64,000 nucleotides of DNA from Paucihalobacter sp036825875 (GTDB taxonomy: Bacteria; Bacteroidota; Bacteroidia; Flavobacteriales; Flavobacteriaceae): positions 31,276 to 95,275 of the forward strand of contig NZ_DAISXK010000008.1 of assembly GCF_036825875.1 (NCBI RefSeq), written 5' to 3'. A program made the position numbers and the translations under genes. Below are positions 7,904-16,262 of this stretch, piece after piece; position 1 is the stretch's first letter, and each line of letters starts with the position of its first letter. The notes beneath the pieces were generated by a model. It did no database searches, was not told the DNA's origin, and saw nothing but the letters and a program-made list of their open reading frames with translations.

Positions 7904-9349
7904 TTAAGAGTCTAAATCGAACGTTTCGGTAGGATTTTTAGAGGGGTCATAATCCATCATATTTTCACCATCGGCAATAATAGAACAAACAGTAGCATCA
8001 CCAGTAACATTAACTACCGTTCTAAACATATCCAAAATTCTATCTACAGGAAAGATTATGGCAATCCAAGCTGGATTTAAACCAACAGAATCTAAAACTA
8101 TTATTAACATAACCAGTCCGGCACTTGGCACCGCGGCGGATCCAATAGACGCCAAAGTAGCCGTTAAAACTACGGTTAATTGCTGACCTAGAGTTAAATC
8201 AATCATGTGCATTTGAGCCAAAAACACAACCGCAATGGCTTGGTACAAACTCGTACCATCCATGTTTACTGTCGCGCCTATAGGCAGAACAAAACTGCTG
8301 ATTTTTTTGCTTACGCCTAGGTTATTTTCAACACATTCCATTGTAACTGGTAATGTTGCCGCACTGCTGGAAGTTGAAAATGCTAAGGTTTGTGCAGGGC
8401 TCATTGCTTTGAAGAAGCCGGCATAGGGAATTTTCTTCACGAAGGTTTTAAGTATAAGTGGGTAAACGGCAAAAATCATTAGCAACAATCCTCCTAAAAC
8501 AGTTAGTGAATACCAACTTAATCCTTTAAATATTTCTATAACTTTACCTACATCATTACCTGCCATTTTGCTGACAACTCCGGCCAATAAGGCAAAAACA
8601 AAAAATGGTGCAGCCTGCATGACTAAATCAACCATCTTTAAAAAGACTTCATTTATGCCATCTACCAAATTTAACACCGGTTGCGACTTTTGATCTGGTA
8701 TAAAAAGCAAACAGACCCCGAAAAATATTGCAAAGAATATAATTTGAAGCATTAAACCATTGTTAGACAAAGAATAAAAAAAGTTGTCAGGAACAATATC
8801 TACCAAAGGTTGTAGTGGCGTTACATCTTTGCGTTTGGTTGCCGTATCTAATTTTTCGGAAATGGAAGCTTCCTTTAATTCGCTTTTGGTGAGTTTCGAA
8901 ATTTCTTGAGCCCGCTCAAAAAAGTCAGGATCTTGAAGGTAGTTAATACCATCTTTCACCTCATATCCTTGCGAGGATGCCCATATTTCGTAACTAATCC
9001 TATTGTCTATTCGGCTTTGCTCATCTATTAATTTTCCAGGTTTTATAATGTTTACAAGTAGCAGTCCTAATCCGATAGCCATTACGGTTGTCAGTAAATA
9101 AATCAGCAAAGTTTTACCTCCCATTCTCCCCAAACTAGAAGGATCGCCAATATTGGCCACACCACTAATAATGGAAAATAAAACCAACGGTACGGCAATC
9201 AGTTTAAGTAAATTGATGAAAATCGTACCAAACGGATCAATCCAGTTGATGGTAAAGGCGCTCCAACCTAAGGAACTTGAGACTAAGGCCCAAATAATAC
9301 CCAAAACCATTCCGATGATAATCTTCCAGTGTAATGCTAGTTTTTTCAT
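7904..9349 (-). CDS. Dicarboxylate/amino acid:cation symporter (DAACS family)
   Basis: 481-residue inner-membrane transporter of the glutamate/aspartate/dicarboxylate:cation symporter family. The signature serine-rich hairpin FSTSSSAATLPVTM (about 330-343) and the NMDGTSLYQ motif of transmembrane segment 7 are intact, as is the re-entrant C-terminal half. An insertion of about 70 charged residues between early helices (around 105-180) is longer than in GltP, as in some Bacteroidota members. A palindromic repeat sits 10 bases upstream of the start codon, in the presumed 5' leader. Substrate (Glu, Asp, C4-dicarboxylate) cannot be fixed from sequence. Confidence 0.92.
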   Translation of the reverse strand: MKKLALHWKIIIGMVLGIIWALVSSSLGWSAFTINWIDPFGTIFINLLKLIAVPLVLFSIISGVANIGDPSSLGRMGGKTLLIYLLTTVMAIGLGLLLVNIIKPGKLIDEQSRIDNRISYEIWASSQGYEVKDGINYLQDPDFFERAQEISKLTKSELKEASISEKLDTATKRKDVTPLQPLVDIVPDNFFYSLSNNGLMLQIIFFAIFFGVCLLFIPDQKSQPVLNLVDGINEVFLKMVDLVMQAAPFFVFALLAGVVSKMAGNDVGKVIEIFKGLSWYSLTVLGGLLLMIFAVYPLILKTFVKKIPYAGFFKAMSPAQTLAFSTSSSAATLPVTMECVENNLGVSKKISSFVLPIGATVNMDGTSLYQAIAVVFLAQMHMIDLTLGQQLTVVLTATLASIGSAAVPSAGLVMLIIVLDSVGLNPAWIAIIFPVDRILDMFRTVVNVTGDATVCSIIADGENMMDYDPSKNPTETFDLDS

Positions 9350-9358
9350 AAGCCATAT

Positions 9359-9378
9359 ATTCCTGCGAAGGCAGGAAT
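9359..9378. repeat. Palindromic repeat, copy 1 (perfect)
   Basis: Perfect 8-bp arms ATTCCTGC and GCAGGAAT around GAAG. It is a recurrent intergenic palindrome type of flavobacterial genomes. It lies 10 bases upstream of the symporter ATG, and its downstream arm contains AGGA on the minus strand, so the hairpin could hide a weak ribosome site. Confidence 0.7.
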
Positions 9379-9433
9379 CTCGTAATTATTTATTTAGTTT
9401 TATAAATTGGTAGATTTATCTCAAATAGAAACA

Positions 9434-10504
9434 CTACCAAACCTTAGACTCCTGCCTGCGCAAGAGTGTGTAATCTGCTATCACCAATGCCGCCATAGCC
9501 TCAACAATGGGCACCGCTCTGGGAACCACACAAGGATCGTGACGCCCTTTGCCCTGCATTTCAACAATATTTCCGTTAGCGTCTAAGGCATCTTGTTTTT
9601 GAATAACCGTAGCAACAGGTTTAAAAGCTACTTTAAAATAAATATCCATGCCATTACTAATACCACCTTGAATTCCTCCTGAATTGTTAGTTTTCGTACT
9701 TCCATCGTTATTAAACAAATCGTTGTGTTCACTACCTTTCATTTTGGTTCCGTGAAATCCACTGCCGTATTCAAAACCTTTAACAGCATTAATTGACAAC
9801 ATGGCTTTGCCTAATTCGGCATGTAATTTGTCAAAAACTGGTTCGCCTAAACCAACGGGAACATTTTGAATAACACAACTTACCGTGCCACCGATGGTAT
9901 CGCCCTCTTTTCTTATAGCTTTGATTTTATCTTTCATTTGCTGGGCCAATTCGGCATCTGGACAACGCACGTCATTGTTTTCAATTTCCTCAAAATTGAG
10001 ATCTTGATAAGGTTTTAACAATTCAATATCTCCCACAGAACTTGTATAGGCCGTAATTTTAATATCCTTTAATAATTGTTTGGCAATAGCTCCAGCTACT
10101 ACTCTACTGGCAGTTTCTCTGGCTGAGCTGCGACCGCCTCCGCGGTAATCGCGAACTCCATATTTTTGATCGTAGGTGTAATCGGCGTGGCTCGGCCTGT
10201 AAACATCTTTTATATGGGAATAGTCTTTAGATTTTTGATTGGTATTTGTAATTTGAAATGCGATGGGGGTACCTGTGGTAACGCCTTCAAATATTCCTGA
10301 TAAAAATTCGACTTCGTCAGGCTCTTTGCGTTGGGTAACAATTTCAGATTGACCTGGTTTACGACGGTTGAGTTCATATTGAATTTTTTCTAAATCGATG
10401 ACTATCCCTGACGGACAACCATCAATAATACCACCAATTGAAGTACCGTGCGACTCACCAAAAGTGGTAAGTGTATATAATTTTCCATAGGAATTTCCTG
10501 CCAT
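9434..10504 (-). CDS. aroC: Chorismate synthase
   Basis: Converts 5-enolpyruvylshikimate-3-phosphate to chorismate (last shikimate step, needs reduced FMN). The 356-residue protein starts MAGNSYGKLYTLTTFGESHG, the classic N-terminus, and has RxGRRSSARETASRVVAGA-type signature residues (RGGGRSSARET, about 122-132) and RHDPCVVPRAVPIVEAM near the C-terminus. The last 10 or so residues (LLRRQESKVW) are encoded by a degenerate copy of a palindromic repeat (9448-9467), so the natural C-terminus has been replaced or extended. The gene is minus-strand and divergent from the LpxH-like gene. Confidence 0.96.
   Translation of the reverse strand: MAGNSYGKLYTLTTFGESHGTSIGGIIDGCPSGIVIDLEKIQYELNRRKPGQSEIVTQRKEPDEVEFLSGIFEGVTTGTPIAFQITNTNQKSKDYSHIKDVYRPSHADYTYDQKYGVRDYRGGGRSSARETASRVVAGAIAKQLLKDIKITAYTSSVGDIELLKPYQDLNFEEIENNDVRCPDAELAQQMKDKIKAIRKEGDTIGGTVSCVIQNVPVGLGEPVFDKLHAELGKAMLSINAVKGFEYGSGFHGTKMKGSEHNDLFNNDGSTKTNNSGGIQGGISNGMDIYFKVAFKPVATVIQKQDALDANGNIVEMQGKGRHDPCVVPRAVPIVEAMAALVIADYTLLRRQESKVW
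9448..9467. repeat. Palindromic repeat, copy 2 (degenerate, inside aroC)
   Basis: ACTCCTGC and GCAAGAGT flank CTGC; the arms pair with one mismatch. The sequence resembles copy 1 at 9359-9378, 70 bases away. It encodes aroC residues about 346-353 (RRQES in the minus-strand frame), so the repeat has become part of the coding region. Confidence 0.65.
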
Positions 10505-10562
10505 TTCTTAGAATTTAATGCTAAAGTAAATGTATTATCACAGAAACAAAAATTGAAATCAT

Positions 10563-10585
10563 AATTCTATTTCATAAATAGAATT
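10563..10585. repeat. Perfect inverted repeat between aroC and the LpxH-like gene
   Basis: Ten-base perfect arms AATTCTATTT and AAATAGAATT around CAT, in the 180-base divergent intergenic region (10505-10684). It could be an operator for one of the two divergent genes. The rest of the region is AT-rich, and I see no clear promoter box. Confidence 0.45.
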
Positions 10586-10684
10586 TTTAGATAACATAAA
10601 CTTAACGCATTACTCACAATATCTTAATTAACAATTAATCATTAAGTAATCTAAGCATCTGTTATTTGTAATAAATTTTTTACA

Positions 10685-11545
10685 TTGTCCTTTAATCTAA
10701 AACGAAAAGTTGAAATTGCTGTAATTTCCGATGTACATCTTGGTACTTATGGTTGTCAGGCGAAACATCTACTTACCTACCTCAATAGCATTGAGCCTAA
10801 AAAATTGGTACTGAACGGTGATATTGTAGACATTTGGCAATTCAGCAAACGCTACTTCCCAAAATCACATTTACGTGTGATAAAAAAAATCATCGATATG
10901 GCTGCCGATGGTACTGAAGTAATTTATATTACTGGGAATCACGATGAAATGTTACGAAAATTTAGCGACACTACCATTGGTAATATTTCAATAGTTGATA
11001 AGGTTGTACTTGAATTAGATAATAAAAAGAAAGCATGGATTTTCCATGGTGATGTTTTTGATCTCTCTATCCAAAACGCCAAATGGCTTGCAAAACTTGG
11101 TGGTTACGGTTACGATTTATTAATCCTTATGAATAGCCTGGTTAATTGGTGCCTAGAAAAATTAGGTCGCGAACGCTATTCTTTGTCTAAAAAAATTAAA
11201 AACAGCGTAAAATCGGCTATTAAATACATCAGTGATTTTGAAAATGTAGCAGCCGATTTAGCTATTGATAAAGGTTACGACTATGTAATTTGCGGGCACA
11301 TTCATCAGCCTAAAATGTTGGTTAAAGAAAACAAAAATGGTTCAACAATTTATATGAACTCTGGTGATTGGATAGAAAACTTTACAGCCTTAGAATATCA
11401 GTTTAAACGTTGGAAAATTTACAACTACAACAGCGATAAATTGCTGCCATTCTATGCCGACGAAGAATTTAAAGAAATGGAAGTTAAAGATTTAATAGCG
11501 GCCATTACTATTTTTAATCCTTCCAACCCTAAAAAATCAGACTAA
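10685..11545 (+). CDS. LpxH-like UDP-2,3-diacylglucosamine diphosphatase / metallophosphoesterase
   Basis: Calcineurin-type phosphoesterase of the LpxH/LpxG group (286 residues). Motifs are ISDVHLG (about 14-20), LNGDIVD (43-49), ITGNHDE, FHGDVFD and a terminal CGHIHQPK, which together give the dinuclear metal site. In lipid A synthesis LpxH hydrolyses UDP-2,3-diacyl-GlcN to lipid X; lptD elsewhere in the window fits an LPS-producing cell. The start is a TTG at 10685: the frame has no ATG or GTG start between the upstream stop at 10652 and the conserved KRKVEIAVISDVHLG. No Shine-Dalgarno is visible. The gene's end overlaps the end of the convergent dehydrogenase by 9 bases. Confidence 0.85.
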   Translation: MSFNLKRKVEIAVISDVHLGTYGCQAKHLLTYLNSIEPKKLVLNGDIVDIWQFSKRYFPKSHLRVIKKIIDMAADGTEVIYITGNHDEMLRKFSDTTIGNISIVDKVVLELDNKKKAWIFHGDVFDLSIQNAKWLAKLGGYGYDLLILMNSLVNWCLEKLGRERYSLSKKIKNSVKSAIKYISDFENVAADLAIDKGYDYVICGHIHQPKMLVKENKNGSTIYMNSGDWIENFTALEYQFKRWKIYNYNSDKLLPFYADEEFKEMEVKDLIAAITIFNPSNPKKSD

Positions 11546-14452
11546 CGCCTCTCTTAAAATAGTAGCGGGATGCACAGCTACTTTGCCGGTGCCATCTAAA
11601 ATTTGATGTCTGCAACTCGTGCCATTAGCGGCAATTATAGTGTCTTCTGAAGCTTTTCTAACTGCAGGAAATAACGTTTGCTCGCCAATTTGCATACTAA
11701 TTTTATAGTGTTCTTTTTCATAACCAAAGCTGCCGGCCATACCACAACAACCACTTGGTATAATAGTAACCTTGTAATTCGCGGGTAAATTAAGTATTTG
11801 AAAAGTTGACAGTTGGTTGGCAATAGCCTTTTGGTAACAATGGGTATGAATTTTTATTGTTTTGGACTCTTGATGAAATTGCTCCGACTTAATGTTACCC
11901 AATTCTATTTCCTTTTGAATAAACTCCTCAACTAAAAAGGCGTTTTTTGCGATTTTTTGAGCAGATACTTTATCGTCCACTAATCTGAGATAATCGTCTC
12001 TAAAACTTAAAATCGACGAAGGTTCAATTCCTATTAATGGTTTGGTTTCCGTTATTATATCTTTAAAGATTGAAACGTTTTTATTAGCCAATTTTTTTGC
12101 TTGTTCAAGTAAACCTTTAGATAGCATTGCACGACCAGATTCGGCATTTGAAACTATTTTTACTTGATAATTTAGTCTTAATAGTAGCTCAATAACATCG
12201 CTGCCAATGTCGCCATCTAGATAATTTGTAAACTCATCATTAAATAGAAATACAGTTTTAATAAATTTTATATTATTCTGTATTTCAATATTTTGATATA
12301 TTTTATTTAAACTTTTACTTGAAACTAACGGCAAGCTCCTTTCAGAGGCAATTCCGCTGAATTTTTTTATAATACTTGAACTAGTTCTATTTGATAAAAT
12401 GAAGTTTGAGACACTTGGCGCTTTACTTAAATATTTATTGATGGCATTGTTATAAGCAAACAATTTAGCTCTAAAGGGTACACCATTTTCTTTTTGATAT
12501 TGATATTGGAACTCGGCTTTTAATGCTGCCACATCCACACTACTTGGGCATTCACTGGCGCAAGCTTTACAACTTAAGCATAAATCGAAAACTTCTTTAA
12601 GTGCCTCGTTGTTAAATCTATTTGTTTCGGTGGAATGGGTTAGAATTTCTCTCAAGGCATTGGCACGTGCCCGAGTGCTGTCCTTTTCATTACGGGGCGC
12701 ACGGTAACTAGGACACATAGTACCGCCAAATTCAGGGAGTTTCCTGCAATCACCACTACCATTGCACTTCTCTGCTTCGCGAAGAATACCTTGCGAATTA
12801 TCAAAGCTAAGAAGCGTCTTAATTTCGGGGTGCTTTATTTCGGATGAATACCTTAAGTTAATATCCATTGGAATTGGATCTACAATTTTACCTGGATTAA
12901 AAATGTTATTCGGGTCGAATGCAGTTTTAACGGCTTTAAGAATTTTGTAATTGGACTCACCAATCATTAATGGGATAAATTCTGATCTTACAATTCCATC
13001 GCCATGTTCACCACTCATCGAACCTTGATATTTTTTAACTAATTTGGCAACATCAGTTGTGATTTTTCGGAATAATTGAACATCTTTTTTCTCTTTCAAA
13101 TTTAGAATAGGACGTAAATGCAACTCTCCGGCACCAGCATGGGCATAATAAACGGCATTTTGATTATACGTCGCCATTAGTGCTGTAAATTCACGAATGT
13201 AACCAGCTAAATCCTCAACTGCCACCGCTGTATCTTCAATACAAGCAACAGTTTTATTATCACCAATTATGTTGCCGAGTAAACCTAAACCTGCTTTGCG
13301 CAATTCAAAAGCGCTATCAATGGCTTCACCCATTAATACAGGAAAAGCATAGCAAATATTGAGATTCTTAACGCTATTTAAAAAATTGTTAATTTGAATG
13401 TTTAAATCTTCTTTAGAAGATGATCTTAGCTCACAAAGTAAAATAGCTTTCGGGTTACCTTCAATAAAGAATCTGTTTTCTTGTTGGGCTTTGTTGTGAA
13501 TGGTAAGATTTAAAATGGTGTCATCCATCATTTCACAACTGTATAAGTCGTGCTGCATAACCGTGGTTACCGCATTCATACAGTCTTCTATACTCTTAAA
13601 ATGCAAAGCGATAATTGCTTGCTCAATTGGTGGTAAGTCATCTAGTTTTAGAGTTATTTGCGTTGTAAAAGCCAAAGTACCTTCGCTACCACTGAGCAAT
13701 TCACACATATTAAAAGGTTTGAAAGAACTTTGATCAAACTCCTGGCAATCGATAAGTTGGTCTATAGCATAGCCCGTATTGCGCCGGTGAATTTGAGCTT
13801 TGGGAAAATTATCTTTGATTTGATTTTGTACTTCTTTGGAATGCAGTTGTTGATAAATAGTACGGTAAATTTCACCTTCCAAGGTTGGTAGATGTCGTTT
13901 ATTTTGAAATGCGTCTGAGGTCAATGCTTCGAAAATCACTTCAGAACCATCACTTAAAATGGTTTCAAGTTTTATTACTTTATCTCTGGTAACGCCATAC
14001 TTTATAGAAGTTGTTCCTGAAGAATTATTTCCAACCATACCCCCAATCATGCAGCGATTAGAGGTTGATGTGTTGGGGCCAAAAAATAGGCCGTGCGGTT
14101 TTAAAAAAATATTTAGTACATCTCTAACCACACCAGGTTCTACAGTTACTGTTTTTTCTATTAAATCAAAATGAACTATCTTATTAAAATATTTAGAAAC
14201 ATCTACAATAATACCCTCACCAACGCACTGACCTGACAAAGATGTTCCAGCTGTTCTGGGGATTAATGACGTATTGTTATTATTTGCAAAATTGATTAGA
14301 ATCTGAATGTCCTTTTTATTCTTGGGATAGGCAATTGCTAGCGGTAACTGTCTGTAAACAGAGGCATCTGTAGCATAAATTGCTTTAAATAATTCATCAA
14401 AAAATAGTTCACCTTCTAGCTGTAATTTTAACTGGTTAAGGTTTATTCTCAT
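11537..14452 (-). CDS. FAD-linked D-2-hydroxyacid dehydrogenase fused to Fe-S/CCG domains (YdiJ-like)
   Basis: A 971-residue fusion. Residues 1-500 are a VAO-type FAD-binding oxidase (PRTAGTSLSGQ, GGMVGNNSSGTTSIKYG) with a C-terminal substrate cap ending in FNPGKI. Residues about 540-640 carry two cysteine sets (CNGSGDC...MCPS and CLSCKACASECPSSVD) for 4Fe-4S clusters, and the end carries a CCG-type domain (CCGMAGSFGYEKEH). The layout is that of E. coli YdiJ, which oxidises D-2-hydroxyglutarate, or D-lactate-type dehydrogenases; the exact substrate is not readable. Its partner electron acceptor would be quinone or a flavoprotein. It converges on the LpxH-like gene with a 9-base overlap and starts at ATG 14452. 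Confidence 0.9.
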   Translation of the reverse strand: MRINLNQLKLQLEGELFFDELFKAIYATDASVYRQLPLAIAYPKNKKDIQILINFANNNNTSLIPRTAGTSLSGQCVGEGIIVDVSKYFNKIVHFDLIEKTVTVEPGVVRDVLNIFLKPHGLFFGPNTSTSNRCMIGGMVGNNSSGTTSIKYGVTRDKVIKLETILSDGSEVIFEALTSDAFQNKRHLPTLEGEIYRTIYQQLHSKEVQNQIKDNFPKAQIHRRNTGYAIDQLIDCQEFDQSSFKPFNMCELLSGSEGTLAFTTQITLKLDDLPPIEQAIIALHFKSIEDCMNAVTTVMQHDLYSCEMMDDTILNLTIHNKAQQENRFFIEGNPKAILLCELRSSSKEDLNIQINNFLNSVKNLNICYAFPVLMGEAIDSAFELRKAGLGLLGNIIGDNKTVACIEDTAVAVEDLAGYIREFTALMATYNQNAVYYAHAGAGELHLRPILNLKEKKDVQLFRKITTDVAKLVKKYQGSMSGEHGDGIVRSEFIPLMIGESNYKILKAVKTAFDPNNIFNPGKIVDPIPMDINLRYSSEIKHPEIKTLLSFDNSQGILREAEKCNGSGDCRKLPEFGGTMCPSYRAPRNEKDSTRARANALREILTHSTETNRFNNEALKEVFDLCLSCKACASECPSSVDVAALKAEFQYQYQKENGVPFRAKLFAYNNAINKYLSKAPSVSNFILSNRTSSSIIKKFSGIASERSLPLVSSKSLNKIYQNIEIQNNIKFIKTVFLFNDEFTNYLDGDIGSDVIELLLRLNYQVKIVSNAESGRAMLSKGLLEQAKKLANKNVSIFKDIITETKPLIGIEPSSILSFRDDYLRLVDDKVSAQKIAKNAFLVEEFIQKEIELGNIKSEQFHQESKTIKIHTHCYQKAIANQLSTFQILNLPANYKVTIIPSGCCGMAGSFGYEKEHYKISMQIGEQTLFPAVRKASEDTIIAANGTSCRHQILDGTGKVAVHPATILREALV

Positions 14453-14528
14453 GCAAAATGATATTTTAATTTTGTACGCTTTAAAGATATTAATTTACTG
14501 GCACTATAATTGACTTATATATAATAGA

Positions 14529-14546
14529 AACGCATTACAGTGCGTT
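14529..14546. promoter_or_regulatory. Inverted repeat upstream of the barrel-protein gene
   Basis: Perfect arms AACGCA and TGCGTT around TTACAG, ending 37 bases before the ATG at 14584. It may be an operator or a 5'-leader hairpin. No factor can be named. Confidence 0.4.
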
Positions 14547-14583
14547 AAATTAACTATGCTAACTTAATTTTTAAATTTACATT

Positions 14584-15060
14584 ATGAAAAAACTAATTTT
14601 ATTGAGCCTAATTGTAATTGGGTTTTCTTTTTCTGCAAATTCACAGGAAATTGCTGATAATGCTCTAGGTTTGAGACTTGGTGGCGGTAACGGCTTTGGT
14701 ACTGAGGTATCTTATCAACGTGCCTTAGGTGGAAATAACAGATTGGAACTTGATCTTGGCTGGAGAAGTGGAAATGATTTCGACGGTTTTAAGCTTATTG
14801 GCCTATACCAATGGGTTTGGGCGATTGAAGGAAATTTCAATTGGTATGCTGGTGTTGGTGGCGGTTTAGGATCATATGACAATGATCGCAACGATAATAA
14901 TAGTGAAACTTTTGCAGTTGCCGCTGGTAATATAGGTATTGAATACAATTTCGATATACCATTAATGATTTCATTAGATTTTAGACCTGAACTTGGTTTT
15001 GGAAATTTTAATGACGACGTAAACTTTGATATTGCCTTAGGGGTAAGATATCAATTTTAG
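14584..15060 (+). CDS. Small outer-membrane beta-barrel protein
   Basis: 158 residues with a clear signal peptide (MKKLILLSLIVIGFSFSANSQ) followed by alternating hydrophobic/polar strands rich in Gly and aromatic residues (GLRLGGGNGFGTEVSYQ, LELDLGWRSG, YAGVGGGLG) and a C-terminal GVRYQF ending in Phe, the usual outer-membrane insertion signal. This fits an 8-stranded porin-like or OmpA/OmpW-sized barrel. The transported or bound molecule is unknown. It is a monocistronic unit with a hairpin terminator just after it. Confidence 0.85.
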   Translation: MKKLILLSLIVIGFSFSANSQEIADNALGLRLGGGNGFGTEVSYQRALGGNNRLELDLGWRSGNDFDGFKLIGLYQWVWAIEGNFNWYAGVGGGLGSYDNDRNDNNSETFAVAAGNIGIEYNFDIPLMISLDFRPELGFGNFNDDVNFDIALGVRYQF

Positions 15061-15080
15061 GCTGTACATTCTTATGAGTA

Positions 15081-15110
15081 AAAGCCTGCATGAATTTGCA
15101 GGCTTTTTTT
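15081..15110. terminator. Intrinsic terminator after the barrel gene
   Basis: Perfect 10-bp stem (AAAGCCTGCA with TGCAGGCTTT), a 6-base loop and a run of T on the plus strand. The convergent bshA stop codon lies in the tail, and the A-rich left arm lets it work for bshA too. Confidence 0.88.
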
Positions 15111-16248
15111 ATTTTAAAGATTTTACTTTGCCAAGCGCTTTTCCATAAACACGTTCATACATTGGAACTATTTGATGTATGTCAAATTGCTGAGCTTGAA
15201 TTATGGCATTTTGCTTGAATTTTTCTAAATTTTTAAGATCACTTAAAATTTTCAAAGCGTTGTTACTCATATCTTCTACATCATTTACATTGCTTAAAAA
15301 ACCTGAAAACTTATGCTTATTAACCTCAGGTAAACCACCTGTATTAGTTGAAATAACTGGAACACCAGAAGCCATTGCTTCTAAAGCAGCCAAACCAAAA
15401 CTCTCGCTTCTTGATGGTAATAGGAACAGATCACTGAAACAAAGAATTTTATCAATCTCGTTACTATTACCTAGAAAAATAACTCGGTCGCTGATACCTA
15501 ACTTATCACAAAGATTTTCAGCCTTTTCTTTCTCTGGACCTTCGCCTACCATCATTAATTTCGCAGGCAATACTTTTTGAATATTATTAAATATTTTAAT
15601 AACGTCAGGTATTTGTTTTACTTCTCTAAAATTACTGATGTGCGTTATGATGCGTTCATGATCTTCTGCCATTAAACCGCGCTGACAATCTGTATAAACG
15701 TGTTTGTGTTTTTCTAAATCGATAAAATTCGGAATCACATCAATGTCGTTTTTTATATCGAAAATTCTCAGCGTATGGGCTTTTAAATCATCTGAAACTG
15801 AGGTGACAGCATCGGATTTATTAATGCTGAATGTCACAGCGGGTTTGTAAAATGGATGACTTCCAACCAAGGTTATATCGGTGCCATGTAATGTGGTAAC
15901 AATGGGTAATTGAATACCTTCTTCTTTAAGCATTTGTTTGGCCATATAGGCTGCATAGGCATGCGGTATGGCATAATGCACGTGTAATAATTCAATTCCA
16001 TGTAATTTCACCATATCCACTATCTTACTCGATAAAGCCAATTCATAAGGCTGGTAATGAAATAAGGGATATTCAGGAACGTGAACTTCGTGAAAATGCA
16101 CATTCTTGTTTAATAAGTCTAGACGTACTGGTAAATTATAGGTAATAAAATGAATTTCGTGACCTTTTTTTGAAAGTTCCAAACCTAACTCAGTTGCCAC
16201 AACACCACTACCGCCAAAGGTTGGATAACATACAATACCTACCCGCAT
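15109..16248 (-). CDS. bshA: N-acetyl-alpha-D-glucosaminyl L-malate synthase
   Basis: GT4-family glycosyltransferase catalysing the first step of bacillithiol synthesis (UDP-GlcNAc + L-malate). The 379-residue protein has the BshA-specific N-terminus CYPTFGGSGVVATELG, the central HVHYAIPHAYAAYMAK and the GT4 donor site SRSESFGLAALEAMASGVPVI. Length and motif order match Bacillus and Flavobacteriaceae BshA. Its presence implies bacillithiol, not glutathione, is the main low-molecular-weight thiol, which matters for reading the GshB-like gene at 6812. It lies 14 bases downstream of the GH3/beta-lactamase fusion on the same strand. Confidence 0.93.
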   Translation of the reverse strand: MRVGIVCYPTFGGSGVVATELGLELSKKGHEIHFITYNLPVRLDLLNKNVHFHEVHVPEYPLFHYQPYELALSSKIVDMVKLHGIELLHVHYAIPHAYAAYMAKQMLKEEGIQLPIVTTLHGTDITLVGSHPFYKPAVTFSINKSDAVTSVSDDLKAHTLRIFDIKNDIDVIPNFIDLEKHKHVYTDCQRGLMAEDHERIITHISNFREVKQIPDVIKIFNNIQKVLPAKLMMVGEGPEKEKAENLCDKLGISDRVIFLGNSNEIDKILCFSDLFLLPSRSESFGLAALEAMASGVPVISTNTGGLPEVNKHKFSGFLSNVNDVEDMSNNALKILSDLKNLEKFKQNAIIQAQQFDIHQIVPMYERVYGKALGKVKSLK

Positions 16249-16262
16249 TTTAATTTTTTTAA

